Origin: an uncultured Prochlorococcus sp.
GTDB lineage: Bacteria; Cyanobacteriota; Cyanobacteriia; PCC-6307; Cyanobiaceae
DNA: 64,000 nucleotides
Assembly: GCA_902527105.1 (NCBI GenBank)
Contig: CABZNT010000002.1
Coordinates: forward strand, 1-64,000
Direction of reading: 5' to 3'
Shown here: positions 59,617 through 64,000 of the stretch, in pieces
Layout: each line of letters begins with the position of its first letter
Numbering within the stretch: position 1 is the first letter of the stretch
Program-made: the position numbers and the translations under genes
The notes under the pieces: generated by a model
Told to the model about the DNA's origin: nothing
The model's input: the letters and a program-made list of their open reading frames with translations, nothing else
Databases searched by the model: none

Positions 59617-59642
59617 TATGATTTTACACTGTAAGATCATAG
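59617..59642. promoter_or_regulatory. Stem-loop in the psbE upstream region
   Basis: TTATGATTTTAC (59616-59627) pairs with GTAAGATCATAG (59631-59642) with a three-base loop ACT and two U-G wobbles, an 11- to 12-bp stem, ending about 18 bases before the psbE ATG. It covers the expected -10/leader region of the psbEFLJ operon, so it may be an mRNA leader hairpin or a dyad operator. Seen directly; function inferred from position. Confidence 0.4.
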
Positions 59643-59659
59643 GGTAAACATTTGTGATT

Positions 59660-59908
59660 ATGGCCGCAGGTTCAACGGGTGAACGCCCATTCTTTGAAAT
59701 AATCACCAGTATTAGATACTGGATTATTCATGCAGTAACATTACCAGCTATCTTTATAGCAGGCTTCTTATTTGTATATACAGGCTTAGCCTACGATGCT
59801 TTCGGAACTCCTCGTCCAGATAGTTATTTCCAATCATCTGAATCTAAAGCACCTGTAGTAACACAAAGATATGAAGCTAAATCTCAACTAGATTTAAGAA
59901 CAAAATAA
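59660..59908 (+). CDS. psbE: Cytochrome b559 alpha subunit
   Basis: Heme-binding subunit of cytochrome b559 in photosystem II. From ATG 59660 it has 82 residues (the GTG at 59654 adds only two). [21 protein letters not shown] is the family N-terminus, and the single heme-ligating histidine lies in [12 protein letters not shown], in the one helix. Two bases before psbF. Confidence 0.98.
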
Positions 59909-59910
59909 CA

Positions 59911-60057
59911 ATGACTAATTCTCAAGCTCCAATGCAGGCTGCGGAAGTCCGCGTCTATCCTATATTTACTGTCCGTTGGCTAGCAGTTCACGCTCTAGCT
60001 ATCCCATCAGTATTCTTTTTAGGTTCTATTGCTGCTATGCAATTCGTAGCCCGATAA
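59911..60057 (+). CDS. psbF: Cytochrome b559 beta subunit
   Basis: A 48-residue single-helix protein; the heme histidine is in [18 protein letters not shown], pairing with psbE. The N-terminus starts [20 protein letters not shown], the family pattern. Two bases after psbE, 11 before psbL. Confidence 0.97.
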
Positions 60058-60068
60058 ATTTAACTATC

Positions 60069-60188
60069 ATGCAAGTAAACGAAAATCCTAACAAAGTTCC
60101 AGTTGAACTTAATCGTACAAGCCTTTATTTAGGCTTATTATCAGTCTTTGTATTGGGAATTTTATTTTCCAGTTACTTTTTCAATTAA
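60069..60188 (+). CDS. psbL: Photosystem II protein PsbL
   Basis: A 39-residue single-helix subunit at the photosystem II dimer interface, needed for QA function. Sequence reads [20 protein letters not shown] then [19 protein letters not shown], the standard PsbL. Ten bases before psbJ; same transcript. Confidence 0.97.
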
Positions 60189-60198
60189 AATTAAAATC

Positions 60199-60396
60199 AT
60201 GAGTAAATTAAAAGGACCTGATGGAAGAATTCCAGATAGACTTCCCGACGGTAGACCAGCAGTTGCATGGGAAAGAAGATGGACTGAAGGAACTCTTCCT
60301 CTATGGCTTGTTGCTACAGCAGGTGGAATTGCAGTTATCTTCGTTTTAGGAATATTCTTCTATGGTTCATACCAAGGGGTTGGAGCTGGAGGCTAA
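60199..60396 (+). CDS. psbJ: Photosystem II protein PsbJ
   Basis: A 65-residue single-helix subunit near cytochrome b559. The ATG at 60199 gives [20 protein letters not shown] then the helix around [20 protein letters not shown] and [13 protein letters not shown]. An in-frame earlier ATG (60148) inside psbL is not used. The N-terminal soluble part is longer than in PsbJ of plants, as in marine cyanobacteria. Last gene of the operon. Confidence 0.96.
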   Translation: MSKLKGPDGRIPDRLPDGRPAVAWERRWTEGTLPLWLVATAGGIAVIFVLGIFFYGSYQGVGAGG

Positions 60397-60439
60397 CAAA
60401 TCCTTACCTTGACCTGATAATCACTTATATCAAATAAGC

Positions 60440-61333
60440 CTAATAAGAATCAGTAAATATCCTTAGTTTTTCTTTTGTGGAGCTTGGGATATTTTCTTTT
60501 TGGGTTATCAATCCATCTTTTAATGAAAAATGAGACTTACTTTTTGGTCTTTCTTCTTCAATTAATTTTGCTACTTCAAATATTATTTTGTTAGCCACTT
60601 CAGTATTTGATCTAAGATTATCCAAAACCATCTCTACAGAAACTTCTTGATGAGTTTGATGCCAGCAATCATAATCAGTAACCATAGATAAGGAGGAGTA
60701 AGCTATTTCAGCTTCTTTAGCTAATCTTGCTTCTGTGTGGTTCGTCATTCCAATTATTGAACATCCCCAACTTCTATATAAATTAGATTCTGCTCTAGTT
60801 GAGAAAGCGGGACCTTCCATTGCTAGATAAGTACCTCCTCTATGCAATTGTCTACCGCCAGGAATATTTTTTTCTCCGATTTCACTTAATATACGTGATA
60901 AATTTGTGCAGAAGGGATCTCCCATAGTTACGTGAGCAACAGCTCCCTCATTAAAAAAGGTTGCAGGTCTATTTTTTGTCCGGTCTATAAATTGATCTGG
61001 AACTACTATATCAAGTGGCCTTATCTGTTCTTGTAATGAGCCCACTGCTGATGGAGCAATAATCCATCTTACTCCTATTGATCTTAGAGCCCAAATATTA
61101 GCTTTGTAAGGGATTTCAGAAGGATTTAAACTATGTGTTCTGCCATGTCTAGGAATGAATGCTATCTCTAGGTTTCCAAGATTATATACTTTTATTGAAT
61201 CAGAAGGTTTACCATAGGGAGTATTGATTTCTAGTTCTCTTAAGTAATCTATTTGATCCATTGAATAAAATCCACTTCCACCAATCACTCCTAATCTTGA
61301 TTTTTCAATTGGTAATAAATGTTCTTTATTCAT
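60440..61333 (-). CDS. mtnP: 5'-methylthioadenosine phosphorylase
   Basis: Cleaves methylthioadenosine from polyamine/methionine salvage to adenine and methylthioribose-1-phosphate. The 297-residue PNP-family protein has RLGVIGGSGFYSM, FIPRHGRTHSLNPSEIPYKANIWALR and GMTNHTEARLAKEAEIAYSS. It is divergent from the SelD fusion with a 10-bp gap between starts. Confidence 0.94.
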   Translation of the reverse strand: MNKEHLLPIEKSRLGVIGGSGFYSMDQIDYLRELEINTPYGKPSDSIKVYNLGNLEIAFIPRHGRTHSLNPSEIPYKANIWALRSIGVRWIIAPSAVGSLQEQIRPLDIVVPDQFIDRTKNRPATFFNEGAVAHVTMGDPFCTNLSRILSEIGEKNIPGGRQLHRGGTYLAMEGPAFSTRAESNLYRSWGCSIIGMTNHTEARLAKEAEIAYSSLSMVTDYDCWHQTHQEVSVEMVLDNLRSNTEVANKIIFEVAKLIEEERPKSKSHFSLKDGLITQKENIPSSTKEKLRIFTDSY

Positions 61334-61343
61334 AGTGATGTAA

Positions 61344-63515
61344 ATGACTTTTAATCATCTGGTACTAATTGGAGGAGGACACTCAAATGTTTCTTTATTG
61401 AAGAAATGGTTAATGTTTCCGAAATTAATGCCAGAAATTCCTGTTTCAATTATATCTAGAGATTCTCATTTGGTTTATTCGGCTATATTCCCATCGGTGA
61501 TTTCAAAATCAATCACTTTAGAAGAGAGTTTAATTGATATAAAATCTTTAGCAAAAAATGCAAAAGTATCTTTTATAGAAGAAGAAGTAAAGGATATTGA
61601 TTTCAATTTAAAGAAAATTGTTTTAGGTAATAGACCTTCAGTTAATTATTCGAAGTTGGTGCTTAATTATGGAAGTCAAACAATAATTCCAAAAGAATTT
61701 GAATCACTAGTTAAAAATCGAAATGCTTTTTCAATTAAACCTTTTTTAAGTGCTTATGACTCAATACTAAAAGAGGACATTTTTAATTCAGTTAATGAAC
61801 TTCCATTTGTAATTGTTGGAAGTGGCCTTGCTGCAATTGAAGTATCTTATGCTTTGAGAAAAAGATGGGGAGATAGACCTTTAAAACTATTATGTGATTC
61901 AAGAAAAATTAATAATAAAATTCTAAAAAGTTTACGGAATTCCAATATTGATTTAGTTGAAAAACTTAATTTTGATTATGGCAAGATTCTTTTATGTACT
62001 GGAAATTCATCTCCGTTATGGGCACAAAAAAAATTATTAGATTCGGACTCTTATGGCAGAATAATTACAAATCAGAATTTAGAGATAAAAAGTTTCTCTG
62101 GAATCTTTGCTGTCGGTGATTGCGCAGTTGTAGGTTCAGCAAAAAGACCAGCATCGGGAGTTTTTGCAGTAAAAGTTGTAAATACATTAGTACAAAATCT
62201 AAAAAAAGATATAGAAGGGAAATCATTAAAAAAGTGGTTTCCTCAAAAGATCGGATTGCAAATAGTAAATATATTTCCAAGCCATCATCCAAAGGCTTTT
62301 GCTATTTATCGCAATTTTGTTTTCGGCCCTTCTTTTATTTTTTGGGTTTTAAAGCATAAAATTGATCTCAACTTTATTAAAAAGTTCAGTTCAAAAAGGC
62401 TAATTATGAAAAGTAGTGAAAAAAATATTTCATTGAATGATTGCAGAGGATGTGCAGCTAAAATTCCTCAGTTTGTTTTGAATAAATCATTAATAAATTC
62501 TAATTTAAATTCTTTTGCCTCATCACCTGAAGATTCAGTTGAGATATATCAAAATGGTCAAGATATTATCTTGCAAAGTGTAGATGGATTTCCTGCTTTG
62601 GTAAGTGATCCTTGGCTTAATGCCAAAATTACTACTTTGCATGCTTGCTCTGATTTGTGGGCATGCGGAGCAAAACTTTCATCCGCGCAGGCTTTAATTT
62701 CATTGCCAAAAGTTGAAAGGGAATTTCAGAGTTACCTCTTTTCTCAATCACTTCAAGGTATTAAATCAACAGTTGAGGATCATGGAGGTGAATTACTTGG
62801 AGGCCATACTTTCGAGGCAAGAAGTTTAGTAAATAAACCTTATTCATTAGGAATAGATATTTCTTTAACAGTTCAAGGTATTTTAAAAAATGGAGCAAAA
62901 CCATGGCTTAAATCTGGAATGAATATTGGAGATATTCTCATGATGTCTAGACCTCTTGGCGTTGGGATTTACTTTGCTGGTCAAATGCAAAATATTAATA
63001 TGCTGGGTAGTTCTTCTGAAGTAATTAATAATTTAGTAAAGAGTCAGCAATATTTGATTGATGAAATTTATCTTTTTCAAAATCAATTTAAAGAATCATT
63101 AGTCAATGCTGCTACTGACATTACTGGCTATGGACTTATTGGGCATCTTAAAGAAATGGTTGAATCATCTAATTTATATAGGCAAAGCAATAATCTTGAG
63201 CCACTAAAAGTTTTATTAGATTTATTTGCATTTAAGGCTTATTCTGGAGTATTTGATTTAATAAGAAAAGATATTAAAAGTACTTTCTTTGAATCTAACA
63301 AAGAAATTTTTGATAAAATTTATAAAGTAAATAAGCAAAAAAGAATAATTAATTTTTTAAACGAAAATTCATTAGATCAAGAAATTTTTAACGAGAGAAT
63401 ATCATTACTATTAGATCCTCAAACATGTGGACCTTTGTTGATTAGTTGTAATCGTAAATATGAAAATGTTCTAAAGGATAAATGGTACAAGGTTGGAGAG
63501 GTTGTAAAAATGTAA
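61344..63515 (+). CDS. selD: NADH-dehydrogenase-like domain fused to selenide,water dikinase
   Basis: A 723-residue two-domain protein. The first half (to about 355) is a pyridine-nucleotide-disulfide oxidoreductase (FAD motif LIGGGHSNVSLLK, NAD-binding IVGSGLAAIEVSYALRKR, and FAVGDCAVVG). The second half (about 360-723) is SelD, which makes selenophosphate: CRGCAAKIP (C367, C370) at the catalytic Cys/Sec position, LLGGHTFEARS, AATDITGYGLIGHL and LLDPQTCGPLLIS. The last block differs from the usual DPQTSGGLL. This fusion is known from cyanobacteria; selenium would be used for tRNA selenouridine rather than selenoproteins (inference). Confidence 0.93.
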   Translation: MTFNHLVLIGGGHSNVSLLKKWLMFPKLMPEIPVSIISRDSHLVYSAIFPSVISKSITLEESLIDIKSLAKNAKVSFIEEEVKDIDFNLKKIVLGNRPSVNYSKLVLNYGSQTIIPKEFESLVKNRNAFSIKPFLSAYDSILKEDIFNSVNELPFVIVGSGLAAIEVSYALRKRWGDRPLKLLCDSRKINNKILKSLRNSNIDLVEKLNFDYGKILLCTGNSSPLWAQKKLLDSDSYGRIITNQNLEIKSFSGIFAVGDCAVVGSAKRPASGVFAVKVVNTLVQNLKKDIEGKSLKKWFPQKIGLQIVNIFPSHHPKAFAIYRNFVFGPSFIFWVLKHKIDLNFIKKFSSKRLIMKSSEKNISLNDCRGCAAKIPQFVLNKSLINSNLNSFASSPEDSVEIYQNGQDIILQSVDGFPALVSDPWLNAKITTLHACSDLWACGAKLSSAQALISLPKVEREFQSYLFSQSLQGIKSTVEDHGGELLGGHTFEARSLVNKPYSLGIDISLTVQGILKNGAKPWLKSGMNIGDILMMSRPLGVGIYFAGQMQNINMLGSSSEVINNLVKSQQYLIDEIYLFQNQFKESLVNAATDITGYGLIGHLKEMVESSNLYRQSNNLEPLKVLLDLFAFKAYSGVFDLIRKDIKSTFFESNKEIFDKIYKVNKQKRIINFLNENSLDQEIFNERISLLLDPQTCGPLLISCNRKYENVLKDKWYKVGEVVKM

Positions 63516-64000
63516 TTAATTTCTATTTAATTTGTCAATTTCCAAATATCTTAATCTTTTGATTTCCTTTCCCATCTCCTTCCCTGGATCCCATCCTTCT
63601 TTTTTTAATGTTTCTCCATCTTTTTTTGATTTTATGAATTTGTAAATAAATAACCACTTAAACAATTTACGCCAGTATGGTCCTCCATCACAAATTAATA
63701 ATTTAACTGTCTCATCATTAAGGTTTCTGTCCTCAATAAATTCTGTCCAACTTGATGGAGAAAAATGATTGAAATTTTTTTGGTTTGTATTAAATATCTT
63801 TTTGATATTTATATAATCTTCTAATATTTTTATCTCACTATTATTTACTAAAAATCTTTGACATGCTTTTTCTAAATCTTCTGAATCTTTTAATAAGTAA
63901 AGCATATGATTTCCCTTTAACTTCTTAATCCAATTTAGTCCTCTTAAAAATCTTTTATCGACTTTAATATTTTCATTTAAGATTGAGATAATTTTCCATT
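63516..64000 (-). CDS. CCA tRNA nucleotidyltransferase/poly(A) polymerase family, 3' part
   Basis: The frame runs off the right window edge. About 161 residues of C-terminus are seen: WKIISILNENIKVDKRFLRG, then GLNWIKKLKGNHMLYLL and the family tail KKEGWDPGKEMGKEIKRLRYLE near the end. The residues upstream of the ATG at 63905 continue the same protein, so that ATG is internal. The catalytic N-terminus is outside the window; name is by the C-terminal domain only. It adds or repairs the CCA end of tRNAs. Confidence 0.82.
   Translation of the reverse strand, partial: WKIISILNENIKVDKRFLRGLNWIKKLKGNHMLYLLKDSEDLEKACQRFLVNNSEIKILEDYINIKKIFNTNQKNFNHFSPSSWTEFIEDRNLNDETVKLLICDGGPYWRKLFKWLFIYKFIKSKKDGETLKKEGWDPGKEMGKEIKRLRYLEIDKLNRN

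Noticed and set aside
62065..62359. ORFs on both strands within the SelD fusion
   Set aside because: Both overlap a continuous 723-residue protein with intact motifs.

Overview
The window looks like a stretch of the chromosome of a high-light-adapted Prochlorococcus. The DNA is very AT-rich, genes are packed on both strands with gaps mostly under 100 bp, and the gene set is that of a marine oxygenic cyanobacterium: psbH, psbN, psbI, psbK, psbEFLJ, ndhCKJ, chlD, crtR, ntcA, amt1, ycf48 and several cyanobacteria-only DUF families. I see no insertion sequence, prophage, CRISPR array, integrase or tRNA-flanked island. Taxonomy is inferred from content and composition; no search was run.

Layout. 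0-8 kb: pyrB, a 3-methyladenine glycosylase with a broken-looking 5' end, gatC, crtR, tRNA-Leu, a Ycf66-like protein, ileS and two small cyanobacterial proteins. 8-16 kb: trmB, glmM, a TxlA-type thioredoxin, the thyX-dcd-cobO-like cluster, ntcA, DUF3084, an RNase H-fold protein, DUF3146 and pth. 15.8-18.6 kb: psbH divergent from psbN, then psbI and an LptD-like outer-membrane protein. 18.5-26 kb: leuD-leuC-cinA-glyA, tRNA-Arg, two small proteins, murJ and sfsA. 26-34 kb: amt1, ispH, a DoxX protein, purH, an esterase, DUF3155 and a Hik2/CSK-like histidine kinase. 34-42 kb: cobS, tgt, psbK, an oxidoreductase, a CNNM-like transporter, tRNA-Met, pyrE, ygfZ, a RecB-like nuclease and a phosphohexomutase. 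42-51 kb: a dITP/XTP pyrophosphatase, a carotenoid oxygenase, hisB, fabI, a thioredoxin-like protein, a DegT aminotransferase, a photolyase, a NUDIX hydrolase and folK. 51-64 kb: chlD, two parts of an Mla-type lipid transporter, a YvcK-like protein, ndhJKC, rubredoxin-ycf48-psbEFLJ, mtnP, a dehydrogenase-SelD fusion and the 3' end of a CCA-adding enzyme.

Functional links. Rubredoxin, Ycf48 and PsbEFLJ form a photosystem II assembly and cytochrome b559 block. NdhC-K-J supply the membrane-arm/connector side of NDH-1. ntcA and amt1 both carry NtcA-type operators with a correctly spaced -10 element, so this window holds the nitrogen regulator and one of its likely targets.

Most worth a second look: (1) three genes (AAG/MPG glycosylase, crtR, cobS) whose family-conserved N-terminus is open in frame but has no ATG, GTG or TTG; (2) a perfect 8-2-8 palindrome between psbH and psbN that places a -10-like hexamer on each strand; (3) the amt1 leader, which combines a perfect NtcA site, a terminator-like hairpin and an oligo-T tract against the start codon; (4) a CobO-family protein with its P-loop eroded; (5) a cluster of three small stem-loops in the largest intergenic gap. 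No obviously new multi-gene system was found.
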